Shown here: in pieces, positions 44,462-53,734 of the stretch
Numbering within the stretch: position 1 is the stretch's first letter
Layout: the number at the start of each line of letters is the position of its first letter
DNA from: Arthrobacter sp. NEB 688
GTDB taxonomy: Bacteria > Actinomycetota > Actinomycetes > Actinomycetales > Dermatophilaceae
DNA: 64,000 nt
NCBI RefSeq assembly: GCF_013201035.1
Contig: NZ_CP053707.1
Span: forward strand, 186,001 to 250,000
Direction: 5' to 3'
The notes under the pieces: generated by a model
Told to the model about the DNA's origin: nothing
Database searches by the model: none
Seen by the model: the letters and a program-made list of their open reading frames with translations, nothing else
Made by a program: the position numbers and the translations under genes

Positions 44462-44974
44462 GTGCCCGACAGCCAGACCGACATCGCCGCCGCCTGCGCG
44501 GACCTGTCCGAGTCGCTGTGGCGCACCCGCGAGCTCCTCGACGTGCTCGCCTACCGCATCGAGGTCCAGCGGGCCCTCGTCGAGACCGCCCGCTCCGGGT
44601 GGCTCGCCCGCTCGACCCGCGAGGTCGACGACGTCATCGCGACGATCCGCTCCTCCGAGCTCGCCCGCTCGGTCGACCTCGTCCCCCTGACCACCGCGCT
44701 GGGGCTCTCCCCCGACGCCAGCCTGCGCGAGCTGACCGAGGCCGTGCCGGCCCCCTGGGACCAGGTGCTCGCCGAGCACCGGAACGCGCTCGGCGAGGCG
44801 ACGGCCGCCCTCCTGCAGGCCGCCCTGTCCAACCGCGAGCTGCTCGCCTCGAGCGCGCAGGCCATCGAGGAGGCGCTCTCCCGCTTCCACGGCAGCGGCG
44901 CCGGCTCCACCTACACCGCCAGCGGCACCCGCGACCGCGACACCGCCGGGCGCCTGTTCGACGAGACCACGTGA
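44462..44974 (+). CDS. FlgN-like flagellar chaperone
   Basis: A 170-residue helical protein: ADLSESLWRTRELLDVLAYRIEVQRALVETARSGWLARSTREVDDV, then VPLTTALGL and PWDQVLAEHRNALGEATAALLQAALSNRELLASSAQAIEEAL. This is the pattern of FlgN proteins, the export chaperones of FlgK and FlgL. The GTG at 44462 lies 7 nt after the -10 box, implying leaderless translation. Next gene is fliW. In many Gram-positive clusters flgN sits beside flgK; here it has moved next to fliW and csrA and is on the other strand. Confidence 0.7.
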   Translation: MPDSQTDIAAACADLSESLWRTRELLDVLAYRIEVQRALVETARSGWLARSTREVDDVIATIRSSELARSVDLVPLTTALGLSPDASLRELTEAVPAPWDQVLAEHRNALGEATAALLQAALSNRELLASSAQAIEEALSRFHGSGAGSTYTASGTRDRDTAGRLFDETT

Positions 44975-44982
44975 GGGACGCG

Positions 44983-45387
44983 ATGACCCAGCAGACCCAG
45001 GAGGCGGACCTCGACGTGCGCCGCATCCACCTGCCCGAGGGGCTGGTCGGCTTCCCCGCCACCGAGTACGAGGTGCGGGCGGTCGCGACCGGCCTGTTCG
45101 ACCTCGCGCCCGTCGGCGACAGCGGGCCGAGCTTCGTCACGGCCGACGCCGCGGCGTTCTTCCCGGACTACCACCCCGAGATCGACGACGCGACGGCCGG
45201 GCGGCTGCACCTGAGCACCGCCGAGGACGCGCTCGTCCTCGTCGTCGTGACCATCGCCGAGGACATCACCCGCTCGACGGCCAACCTCCTCGCGCCGCTC
45301 GTCGTCAACACCCGCACCTCCGACGCCGAGCAGGTCGTCCTCACCGGTCAGGACCACCCGCTGCGCGCGCCGCTGGTGGCCGCATGA
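44983..45387 (+). CDS. fliW: Flagellar assembly factor FliW
   Basis: A 134-residue FliW: the signature LPEGLVGFPATEYEV near the N-terminus, ALVLVVVTIAEDITRSTANLLAPLVVNTRT and the terminal VVLTGQDHPLRAPL. FliW binds either flagellin or CsrA; when flagellin is secreted, FliW releases it and captures CsrA, lifting repression of flagellin translation. GAGGG precedes the ATG. Followed by csrA after 34 nt. Confidence 0.93.
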   Translation: MTQQTQEADLDVRRIHLPEGLVGFPATEYEVRAVATGLFDLAPVGDSGPSFVTADAAAFFPDYHPEIDDATAGRLHLSTAEDALVLVVVTIAEDITRSTANLLAPLVVNTRTSDAEQVVLTGQDHPLRAPLVAA

Positions 45388-45421
45388 CCCTCTCCGCGTC
45401 GCGTCCCTCGGGGGTGTCGTC

Positions 45422-45739
45422 GTGCTCGTCCTGAGCCGTCGGCCGCACGAGGCCATCCGCATCCGGCACGACATCGTCGTGACCGTCCTCGAGATCAGTG
45501 GCGACAAGGTGCGCCTGGGCATCGAGGCGCCGTCCGACGTCCAGATCCACCGCGAGGAGATCTACCTCGCGGTGCGCGCCGCGAACGAGGAGGCCTCGGC
45601 CCGCCCCGGCGCGGCCGGCGACCTCGCCCGCGCGCTCGGCAACGTCACCCCGCCGGCGCGACCCGCCGCGGCGCCCGCCCCGACGACCCCGCCGGCGCCC
45701 GCCCGCCCCGCGGCCCCGCGGCCGCCCCGCGACGCCTGA
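45422..45739 (+). CDS. csrA: Translational regulator CsrA with long C-terminal tail
   Basis: A 105-residue CsrA. The core MLVLSRRPHEAIRIRHDIVVTVLEI, GDKVRLGIEAPSDVQIHREEIY is intact to about residue 55. The usual protein is 60-75 residues; here about 45 extra residues, mainly Ala/Pro, follow. Such extended tails contain the FliW contact region in other bacteria. GTG start. It ends 11 nt from a convergent gene. Confidence 0.93.
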   Translation: MLVLSRRPHEAIRIRHDIVVTVLEISGDKVRLGIEAPSDVQIHREEIYLAVRAANEEASARPGAAGDLARALGNVTPPARPAAAPAPTTPPAPARPAAPRPPRDA

Positions 45740-45750
45740 CGCCGGGTCGG

Positions 45751-46893
45751 TCAGAGGCGGCCGTCGGCCAGCCGGCGGAAGGGCGTGCGCGTCGAGGACG
45801 TGACCTTGACGATGGACTGCCCGTCGGCGCTCGTGCCGATCGCGCCGTCGACGACGGTGTGCCCGATCTTCCTCGGGTCGACGCGGTAGAAGGTCGCGAG
45901 GAAGGTCAGCGCCTCCTCGGCGCCGAGGTCGGTCTCGGAGTGCCGTGAGGTGATGGTCATCGCCCGCGCGAGCGAGCCGACGCCCTGGCTCTTCGCGGCG
46001 GCGGCCGCCGCGAGGATGATCTCCTGCTGGTGGCGCGAGCGGCCGAAGTCGCCGTCGGGCAGCGACTTGCGCTCGCGCGCGTACGCCAGCACGGTGTTGC
46101 CGTCGGCGGTCTGGCGACCCTTCTTCACGTCGAGCAGGCCGAGGAAGGTGAAGCTGCGGGCGATGGTCAGCGGCAGGCCCCCGGCGTCGTCGACGATCTT
46201 GCGGAAGCCGGAGAACCCGGTGACGACGTAGCCCTCGAGGGGCAGGCCGCTCAGCGACTCGACCGTCCGCACCTGCGCCCGGCCGCCGCCGTAGGCGAAC
46301 GCGGCGTTGATCTTCGAGGAGCCGCCGGTCGACAGCGGCACGTAGAGGTCGCGCGGGATGCCGACGACGCCGGCGCCCCCCTTGCCGTCGACGCCGACGA
46401 CCTGGAGGGTGTCGGCCCGGCTCCCCTCGAGGTTCGTCGAGCGGGAGTCGCTGCCCATGACGAGCACGAACCGCGGCCCCTTGCCGAGCGAGGGGCCCTT
46501 GTCGAGCGAGGGCCACCAGCCGCCGACGACCTTCCAGCGCGGCCCGACGGCCAGCGTCACGTCGTCACCGGAGGTGACGACCGCGACCTTCTCCTTGCCC
46601 CAGGTGCCGAGCGAGGCCTTCGCCTCGACCCCGGTGCGTCCCTCGTAGACGGCGGCGACGGCCTTGGTCAGGGCCGCGTCGGCCCCCTCGACCGTGAGGG
46701 CGGCCGGCGTCGGGCTCGGCGAGGGCGTGGCGCTCGTCGTCGCCGTGGTGGGGGCCGCCGACGACGCCGTCGGCGCCGGGTCGCCGGTGCATCCCGCGAG
46801 GAGCAGGGCGGCGGTGGCGACGGAGGCCACGGCGACGGGTCGCCGGCGGGCGGCCGGGGGGCGCGGGGACGCGAGCGGGAACGCGGAGGGCAT
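45751..46893 (-). CDS. LytR-CpsA-Psr (LCP) family lipoprotein
   Basis: A 380-residue LCP phosphotransferase, which would attach anionic glycopolymers to peptidoglycan from lipid carriers. The N-terminus has a lipobox, LLLAGC, instead of the transmembrane anchor normal for LCP proteins. The LCP domain (about 140-330) shows VLVMGSDSRSTNLEGSRADTLQVVGVDGKGGAGVVGIPRDLYVPL, KINAAFAYGG and a later GRSRHQQEII with the Arg residues that bind the pyrophosphate. Ser/Thr-rich linker after the lipobox. Convergent with csrA, single gene. Confidence 0.87.
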   Translation of the reverse strand: MPSAFPLASPRPPAARRRPVAVASVATAALLLAGCTGDPAPTASSAAPTTATTSATPSPSPTPAALTVEGADAALTKAVAAVYEGRTGVEAKASLGTWGKEKVAVVTSGDDVTLAVGPRWKVVGGWWPSLDKGPSLGKGPRFVLVMGSDSRSTNLEGSRADTLQVVGVDGKGGAGVVGIPRDLYVPLSTGGSSKINAAFAYGGGRAQVRTVESLSGLPLEGYVVTGFSGFRKIVDDAGGLPLTIARSFTFLGLLDVKKGRQTADGNTVLAYARERKSLPDGDFGRSRHQQEIILAAAAAAKSQGVGSLARAMTITSRHSETDLGAEEALTFLATFYRVDPRKIGHTVVDGAIGTSADGQSIVKVTSSTRTPFRRLADGRL

Positions 46894-46910
46894 GGGCAGG
46901 AGGGTAGGCC

Positions 46911-46935
46911 CCGGTCCCGGACGCCCCGGGACCGG
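46911..46935 (-). terminator. Terminator of the kinase-thrE unit
   Basis: CCGGTCCCGG (46911-46920) pairs perfectly with CCGGGACCGG (46926-46935), loop ACGCC, 13 nt after the thrE stop. Confidence 0.78.
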
Positions 46936-46948
46936 CCTCAGGCGTGTC

Positions 46949-48409
46949 TCAGCGCGGCACCTGGTCGGTGCGCGGGCGGCGCGACCCACGCACGTGGCGG
47001 TCCCACGGCGCGGCGAGGTACTCGCCGAGGACGGTGCCGGTCGCGATGGCCAGCAGCACGCCACCGGCCGACAGCAGGGTCGAGAGACCGGACTGGAAGG
47101 TGAGCAGCCCCGAGTCCTCACCCTGGGCGACGAGCTCGTAGAGGCCGCGGAAGATCGTCAGGCCGGGCAGCAGGCCGAAGCTCGCGGGCACGACGAGGAC
47201 GAGGGAGGGAGCGTCCATCCGTTGGGCCAGCAGCCGGCCGAGCACCCCGACCACGACGGCCGCGATGCCGGTGGCCGTGACGGACCCGACCCCCGGGCCG
47301 CGGGTGAGCACCGCCGAGACCGCGACCCCGACGATGGTGAGCAGCCCCATCGGGAGGATGAGCTCCCGGCGGCTCTGCACGGTGACACCGGCGGCCAGCC
47401 CGACGACGAGCGAGGCGAGCAGGGCCGGGAGGATCGGCGCCTGCGTGACCCGCAGGTCCAGCACGTCCGGTGAGACGAAGCTGCTGCTGGTCCAGCGGGT
47501 GAGCGTGAGCATCGCGCCGAGCCCGGACGCGATGCCGATGATCAGCCCGGTGAGCGACAGCAGGACGGCGAGCAGCCGCCCGGCGCCGGTCAGCGGGTAG
47601 CCGAAGATGACGTCCTCGATCGCCGAGGCCATCGTGCGCCCCGGCAGCATCGCGACGATGCCGCCGGCCACGACGAAGGCGAAGTCGCTCTCGTCGAAGG
47701 GGATGCCCCCCGTCGCGCCGATCGCGTAGAGGCCACCGGCGAGGAGCGTGGCGGCGAAGGCGTTGATCGCGTTGCCGTAGAACTCGGGCAGGTCGACGCG
47801 CGCGTGCAGCCGGGCGATCCCGGCGACCGCGAGGACGACCCCGATGGTCGCGAGCGCCGCGAGCGCGCTGGCGCCGATGACGACCGCGACGGCGGAGGCG
47901 AGGACGGCGTTGGCGAGCGAGATGGCCCACTTCGGGTAGGTGCGCGGGGTCCGCTTGAGCTGCCGGAGCCGGTCGGAGGCCTCCTCGGGGGTCACCTCGC
48001 CGGCGACGAGCGACTCGACGAGGCGGTGCACGGCGACGAGGCGCGCGTAGTCGAAGCGGGTGTGCCGCACGACCTTGAGCATCGTGTGCTGGCGGCCCTC
48101 GGCGCTGCGCGCCTGGACGAGGATCGACTGGAGGGTGATGTCGAGCTCGACCTGGTCGACCCCGGCGGCGGCGGCCGTGGCGGCGATCGCGCCCTCGACC
48201 TGGGGCGCGCCGGCGCCGCAGCGCAGCATCAGCGCGCCGACGCGCAGCGCGAGGTCGAGCCCGCGCTCGATCGTCGGGTCGGGCGCGGAGGCACCGGGGA
48301 TGCGGGCGTGCCGGTAGGGCGTGCGGCGCAGCAGGTCGGCCATCGGCATCGGCTCGGTGGGCAGGTCGCCGCGCAGGATGCGGGCGCGCCGGGTGCGGGG
48401 GTCGCTCAC
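46949..48409 (-). CDS. thrE: Threonine/serine exporter family protein (ThrE)
   Basis: A 486-residue membrane protein of the ThrE family, which exports small hydrophilic amino acids in corynebacteria. Residues about 35-150 are the soluble DUF1212-type domain (ERGLDLALRVGALMLRCGAGAPQVE, HRLVESLVAGEVTPEEA), then about ten helices: the first bundle (DUF1212) from about 155 to 300 and the second (DUF3815) from about 320 to 470. GTG start with GTGA overlap to the upstream kinase gene, an arrangement that may link export to phosphorylation. Confidence 0.88.
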   Translation of the reverse strand: MSDPRTRRARILRGDLPTEPMPMADLLRRTPYRHARIPGASAPDPTIERGLDLALRVGALMLRCGAGAPQVEGAIAATAAAAGVDQVELDITLQSILVQARSAEGRQHTMLKVVRHTRFDYARLVAVHRLVESLVAGEVTPEEASDRLRQLKRTPRTYPKWAISLANAVLASAVAVVIGASALAALATIGVVLAVAGIARLHARVDLPEFYGNAINAFAATLLAGGLYAIGATGGIPFDESDFAFVVAGGIVAMLPGRTMASAIEDVIFGYPLTGAGRLLAVLLSLTGLIIGIASGLGAMLTLTRWTSSSFVSPDVLDLRVTQAPILPALLASLVVGLAAGVTVQSRRELILPMGLLTIVGVAVSAVLTRGPGVGSVTATGIAAVVVGVLGRLLAQRMDAPSLVLVVPASFGLLPGLTIFRGLYELVAQGEDSGLLTFQSGLSTLLSAGGVLLAIATGTVLGEYLAAPWDRHVRGSRRPRTDQVPR

Positions 48410-50139
48410 AGCTGCGGCACCACCTGGTCGACCCAGCCCGGGGCCTCCTGGAGCGGCCACCACGACGGCCCGCCGCGGCTGACGGTCAGCGCGGTGAGGA
48501 GGGCCCCGCCGAGCAGGAGCGCGACGACGAGGACCTGCCGGACGCCGGGGTGCGCCGTGCCTCCGCGCACGAGGCTGCGGCTGCCGCGGCGCAGGCTCGC
48601 GCCGCCGGGCCCCCACCACGCGGTGAGGGCGGTGAAGACCCCGCCGGCGAGGAGGGGCACGACGCCGTCGGCGCGGGTCGACCCGCCGGTCAGCCCCCCG
48701 ACGACGAGGGCGCCGGCGAACATCGCCGAGACCCCGACGAGCAGCGGGAGGGCGAGCGTCACGAGGGTGCCGACGGCCCCGACGACCGCGTGCCACGGGC
48801 TGCTGACGACGGCGACCGCGACGTCGCTGCCGCGCGCGCCCCGTTCGTGGCGGCGCACGACGAGGGAGGTGACCGACCGGTCGGCGGTGCGGGCGAGGAC
48901 CATCCACACCGCGAGGGCGCCGAGGGCGACGAGCGGCGCCGCGGCGGCCAGCCCGGCGAGGAGGGCGAGCAGCGCCAGCAGCACGCCGGAGCGGGTCGGC
49001 AGGCCGATGCGCGGGTCGGTGCGCGCCTCGAGGACGTCGTCGTCGCGCTCGCCGGTATAGGGGGCGGGCGGGAGGGCGTGGGGCGGCGGGCCCGGGCGGC
49101 CGGCGCCGGTGGGGGGCGGCGGGAGGGGCTGGACCTGCGGCTGGCGCTGGACCCGGGGGGCCACCGGCGGCAGCGCGGCGGAGGCCGCCGGGGTGGTGGG
49201 GCCCACCGGGGCGGGGAGGACCGCGGTGCCGGCGGCCGGGAGGGCCTGGGTCGCGGGCCGGGCCCGGCGCACCTCGATCGCCGAGGTCGCGAGCTCGCCG
49301 CGGGCGTAGCGCTCGAGGGCGCGCACGACCTCGTGCTGGTGCGGCCGCTCGTCCGGGTAGGGCGAGAGCGCCGCATAGAGCAGGGGCTCGATGCGGGGGT
49401 CGACCGCGACGAGGTCGGGCTCGCCGGCCGCGACCCGGGCCAGGACGGCGTTCATCCCGCCGCTGCCGAAGGGCGGGGTGCCGCTCGCCGCGAAGGCGGT
49501 CGTGGCCGCCCATCCCCACCAGTCGGTCGCGTCGGTCACGTCGTCGCCGTGGACGACCTCGGGCGCGAGGTAGCCCGGCGTGCCCATGACGAGGCCGACG
49601 CTCGTGAGGCGCACGTCGTCGACGACGTGGGCGATGCCGAAGTCGATGAGCACGGGGTCGCCGTCGACGAGGAGGACGTTGCCCGGCTTGACGTCGCGGT
49701 GCACGACGTCGGCGGCGTGGATGGCCTCGAGCGCCTGGGCCAGGCCGTCGGCGAGGCGGTGCAGCTCGGGCGGGGGCAGCGGGCCGCGCGCCGCGACGTG
49801 GTGGTCGAGCGCGGGCCCGTCGATGAAGCGGGTCACGACGTAGGGGGTGTCGCCGTCGACGTCGGCGTCGACGACCGGCGCGACGAAGGGGCTGCGGATG
49901 CGTCCGAGCGTGTCGACCTCGCGGGCCAGGCGGCGGCGGGCGTCGGGGTCGTGGGCGACGTGGGCGCGCAGGACCTTGACGGCGACCGCCCGGCCGTGGC
50001 GGTCGAGCCCGAGGTGGACGACGCCCATCCCGCCCTCGCCGAGGCGCTGGACCAGCCGGTACGGCCCGAGCCGGGCATGCGTCCCCGGGTCGTCGGGGTC
50101 CGGGGACGGATGTCCGTCCACGGGGGCGTCGGCGGTCAT
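48406..50139 (-). CDS. Membrane-bound Ser/Thr protein kinase (PknB type)
   Basis: A 577-residue eukaryotic-type kinase. Gly loop LGEGGMGVVHLG, VAVKVL with the ATP-binding Lys, catalytic loop HRDVKPGN, DFG in LIDFGIAHV, and GTPGYLAPE. The kinase domain covers about 25-290; a Pro/Ala-rich linker follows, then about five hydrophobic helices from about 400 to the end. There are no PASTA repeats. GTGGAG precedes the ATG at 50139. It heads a two-gene unit with thrE. Confidence 0.9.
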   Translation of the reverse strand: MTADAPVDGHPSPDPDDPGTHARLGPYRLVQRLGEGGMGVVHLGLDRHGRAVAVKVLRAHVAHDPDARRRLAREVDTLGRIRSPFVAPVVDADVDGDTPYVVTRFIDGPALDHHVAARGPLPPPELHRLADGLAQALEAIHAADVVHRDVKPGNVLLVDGDPVLIDFGIAHVVDDVRLTSVGLVMGTPGYLAPEVVHGDDVTDATDWWGWAATTAFAASGTPPFGSGGMNAVLARVAAGEPDLVAVDPRIEPLLYAALSPYPDERPHQHEVVRALERYARGELATSAIEVRRARPATQALPAAGTAVLPAPVGPTTPAASAALPPVAPRVQRQPQVQPLPPPPTGAGRPGPPPHALPPAPYTGERDDDVLEARTDPRIGLPTRSGVLLALLALLAGLAAAAPLVALGALAVWMVLARTADRSVTSLVVRRHERGARGSDVAVAVVSSPWHAVVGAVGTLVTLALPLLVGVSAMFAGALVVGGLTGGSTRADGVVPLLAGGVFTALTAWWGPGGASLRRGSRSLVRGGTAHPGVRQVLVVALLLGGALLTALTVSRGGPSWWPLQEAPGWVDQVVPQL

Positions 50140-50205
50140 GGCTCCACGGTAGGCGCTGGGGCTGGGTGCGCGCTGGACGGGTGCAGCCCCCATCACCCCT
50201 CCCCC

Positions 50206-50503
50206 GTGCACCGATCGTCGAAAGCGACGATTTCTGCACGCCTCACGCGAGCGGACCGTGCACCGATCGTCGAAAGTGTCGATTTATGCACGCCTCACGC
50301 GAGCGGACCGTGCATCAATCGTCGAAAGTGTCGATCTGTGCACACCTCACGCAAGCGGACCGTGCACCGATCGTCGAAAGTGTCGATTTCTGCACGCCTC
50401 ACGCGACGGGACCGTGCACCGATCGTCGAAAGTGTCGATTTCTGCACACCTCACGCGAGCGGACCGTGCACCGATCGTCGAAAGCGTCGATCTGTGCACA
50501 CCG
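50206..50503. repeat. Tandem array of six 52-bp units
   Basis: Units start at 50206, 50258, 50310, 50362, 50414 and 50466, exactly 52 bp apart, and differ by only a few substitutions (for example GCACCGATC versus GCATCAATC, and ATTTCTG versus ATCTGTG). Each starts GTGCACCGATCGTCGAAAG and holds an imperfect dyad from GTGCA to TGCAC; the tail is CTCACGCGAGCGGACC. The last unit is cut after the dyad. It lies between the divergently placed kinase and the CBS gene. All three frames are open across the array, which is a result of the period, not of coding. Confidence 0.93.
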
Positions 50504-50511
50504 GGGCGACG

Positions 50512-50557
50512 CCGGCCGGCTACTGCTGGATGTACCGGCCGGCTACTGCTGGATGTA
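50512..50557. repeat. 23-bp direct duplication at the 3' end of the CBS gene
   Basis: CCGGCCGGCTACTGCTGGAT followed by GTA occurs twice back to back (50512-50534 and 50535-50557). The inner copy carries the last codons and stop of the CBS gene; the outer copy is a non-coding echo. Confidence 0.9.
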
Positions 50558-50971
50558 GTCGCGCAGCTGGTCGCGCTCGGCCTGCAGCGTGTCGATCCGG
50601 AACTTGACGATGTCGCCGATGCTGACGATCGCGCCAAGTGCGCCGTCGACGACGACCGGGACGTGCCGGATGCGCCGCTCGGTCATCCGCGAGGCGAGGT
50701 CCTCGAGGGAGTCCTCGGGGGTACAGGTGTGCACGTCGGCGGTCATGATCCGCTCCACCGGGGCGTCGAGGAGGCCGGCGCCGTCGGAGTGCAGGTGCCG
50801 CACGACGTCGCGCTCGCTGACGATGCCGTGCACCGTCGAGCCGTCACCGCTGACGACGACCGCGCCGATCCGGTGCTCGGCCAGGAGGGCCAGCAGCTCG
50901 GTGACGGTGGCGTCGGGCCGCACCGTGACGACCACATCACCCTTGCGCTTGACGACGTCCGCGATCCTCAT
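50543..50971 (-). CDS. CBS-pair domain protein
   Basis: A 142-residue protein made of two CBS motifs: DVVKRKGDVVVTVRPDATVTELLALLAEHRIGAVVV with IVSERDVVRHL, and IMTADVHTCTPEDSLEDLASRMTERRIRHVPVV with GIVSIGDIVK-like AIVSIGDIVKFRI. Such small pairs bind adenine nucleotides and act as regulators of partner proteins; the partner is unknown. The end DYIQQ is duplicated at DNA level just downstream. It is divergent from the MsiK-like ATPase gene. Confidence 0.87.
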   Translation of the reverse strand: MRIADVVKRKGDVVVTVRPDATVTELLALLAEHRIGAVVVSGDGSTVHGIVSERDVVRHLHSDGAGLLDAPVERIMTADVHTCTPEDSLEDLASRMTERRIRHVPVVVDGALGAIVSIGDIVKFRIDTLQAERDQLRDYIQQ

Positions 50972-51170
50972 GGCCCAACCGTAGGGACTCCCGGCGGGAC
51001 GCGCCAGAGGAAGGAGGGGCGCCCCGCCACCCCGTGGGACGGTCCTCGCGGTGCGGGCGGGTCGTCCGGCATACTGGCGAAACCGTTTGCACCGACGCAG
51101 GCGGGAGCTCCACCCCTTTACAACGGATCGTCCGGCACGTTCCTGCCGGTGAAGGAAAGGCAACGACGCC

Positions 51171-52271
<1,101 letters not shown>

Positions 52272-52300
52272 GGCCCACCCGCCGACTCGCCCGCACGCGA

Positions 52301-52335
52301 CGACGCCCCGGACGAGACACTCGTCCGGGGCGTCG
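52301..52335 (+). terminator. Terminator after msiK
   Basis: A perfect 16-bp stem (52301-52316 with 52320-52335) closed by the loop ACA: CGACGCCCCGGACGAG and its complement. Confidence 0.9.
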
Positions 52336-52386
52336 CCCGTCCCCGGCCCGCCCGCCGCCCGTGCCCACCGACCCCGGAAGCCCGTC

Positions 52387-53628
52387 ATGGCCCTCGAGCT
52401 CACCGCCGCCCGCCCCGACCCCGCGCTCCTCGACCTGCCCTGGCGCATCCCGCTCGAGGAGTGGCCCGAGGAGATCCTCGCCGCCCTCCCCCGCGGCATC
52501 TCGCGCCACGTCGTGCGCTTCGTCCGCCTCTCCGGGCGCGTCCTGGCCATCAAGGAGATCAAGGACGACATCGCCCGCCGCGAGTACGAGATGCTGCGCA
52601 ACCTGCGACGGCTGCACATGCCCTCGGTCGAGCCGTTCGCGGTCGTCAGCGGGCGCATCGGCCTGGACGGCGAGCCGCTCGACGCCTGCCTCGTCACCCG
52701 GCACCTCCAGTACTCGCTGCCCTACCGCGCGCTCTACAGCCAGTCGCTGCGCAAGGGGACGGCGACCCGGCTCATCGACGCCCTCGCGGTGCTCCTCGTC
52801 CGGCTGCACCTCACGGGGTTCTGGTGGGGTGACGTCTCGTTGTCCAACACCCTCTTCCGCCGGGATGCCGGGGCGTTCGCCGCGTACCTCGTCGACGCCG
52901 AGACCGGCGAGCTGCGCAACCGCCTGAGCGACGGGCAGCGCGAGCACGACCTCGAGATCGCACGGGTCAACATCGCCGGCGAGCTGATGGACCTCGATGC
53001 CGGCGGCCTGCTCCAGGAGGAGCGCGACCCCGTCGACGTCAGCGAGCGCATCGTCACCCGCTACCGCGAGCTGTGGGCCGAGCTGACGAACGCCGAGACC
53101 ATCGACGACACCGAGCGCTGGCGGGTCGACGACCGCATCCGACGGCTCAACAAGCTGGGCTTCGACGTCGACGAGCTCGAGATCACCACCGACATCGACG
53201 GCACCTCGATCCGGCTGCAGCCCAAGGTGGTCGACTCCGGTCACCACTCGCGCCGGCTGCTGCGCCTCACCGGGCTGGACGTCCGCGAGAACCAGGCGCG
53301 CCGCCTGCTCAACGACCTCGAGGTGTACTCGGCGGCCACGGGGCGGCAGGGCGAGGACGAGGAGATCATCGCGCACGACTGGCTCGCGCAGGTCTACGAG
53401 CCGGTGACGCGGGGCGTGCCGCGCGACCTCGTCGCGAAGCTCGAGCCGGCCGAGGTCTTCCACGAGGTGCTCGAGCACCGCTGGTACATGGCCGAGCGCG
53501 CGCAGCACGACGTCCCCATCCGGGACGTCCTCGAGGACTACGTCGCGAAGGTGCTGCCGGGCAAGCCGGACGAGCGCGCGGTCCTCGGCGTCGACACCGA
53601 GGAGCTGCCGGTCATCGCCGACCAGTGA
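52387..53628 (+). CDS. DUF4032 / LPS-kinase-like protein
   Basis: A 413-residue actinobacterial protein with a kinase-like N-terminal half: VLAIKEIKDDIARREYEMLRNL gives a Lys and Glu as in the N-lobe, and LLVRLHLTGFWWGDVSLSNTLF has a catalytic-loop-like Asp and Asn (WGDVSLSN), as in the RIO/WaaP superfamily, followed by LVDAETGE in the DFG place. Residues about 225-390 are the DUF4032 domain. The substrate is not known. The ATG at 52387 suits the family start. Monocistronic, between a terminator and a following RDD gene. Confidence 0.78.
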   Translation: MALELTAARPDPALLDLPWRIPLEEWPEEILAALPRGISRHVVRFVRLSGRVLAIKEIKDDIARREYEMLRNLRRLHMPSVEPFAVVSGRIGLDGEPLDACLVTRHLQYSLPYRALYSQSLRKGTATRLIDALAVLLVRLHLTGFWWGDVSLSNTLFRRDAGAFAAYLVDAETGELRNRLSDGQREHDLEIARVNIAGELMDLDAGGLLQEERDPVDVSERIVTRYRELWAELTNAETIDDTERWRVDDRIRRLNKLGFDVDELEITTDIDGTSIRLQPKVVDSGHHSRRLLRLTGLDVRENQARRLLNDLEVYSAATGRQGEDEEIIAHDWLAQVYEPVTRGVPRDLVAKLEPAEVFHEVLEHRWYMAERAQHDVPIRDVLEDYVAKVLPGKPDERAVLGVDTEELPVIADQ

Positions 53629-53734
53629 CCCCGCTGACCCCGCCGAGGCGCTGCGGCGCGCGCCCCGGGATCGACGGGACGGCGCCGCCCCACCGCGGAC
53701 CAGCCACCACGCCACGCACCGACGAAGGACCCCG

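Noticed and set aside
50206-50503. CRISPR array
   Set aside because: Units are contiguous 52-mers with no variable spacers and there are no cas genes.
50239-50558. Protein encoded by the repeat array
   Set aside because: Open in several frames because the repeat lacks stops; repetitive basic peptides without start signals.
51080-51100. LacI-type operator before msiK (AAACCGTTT)
   Set aside because: Only a 9-bp dyad; flanking bases do not continue the symmetry, so it is not distinguishable from chance.
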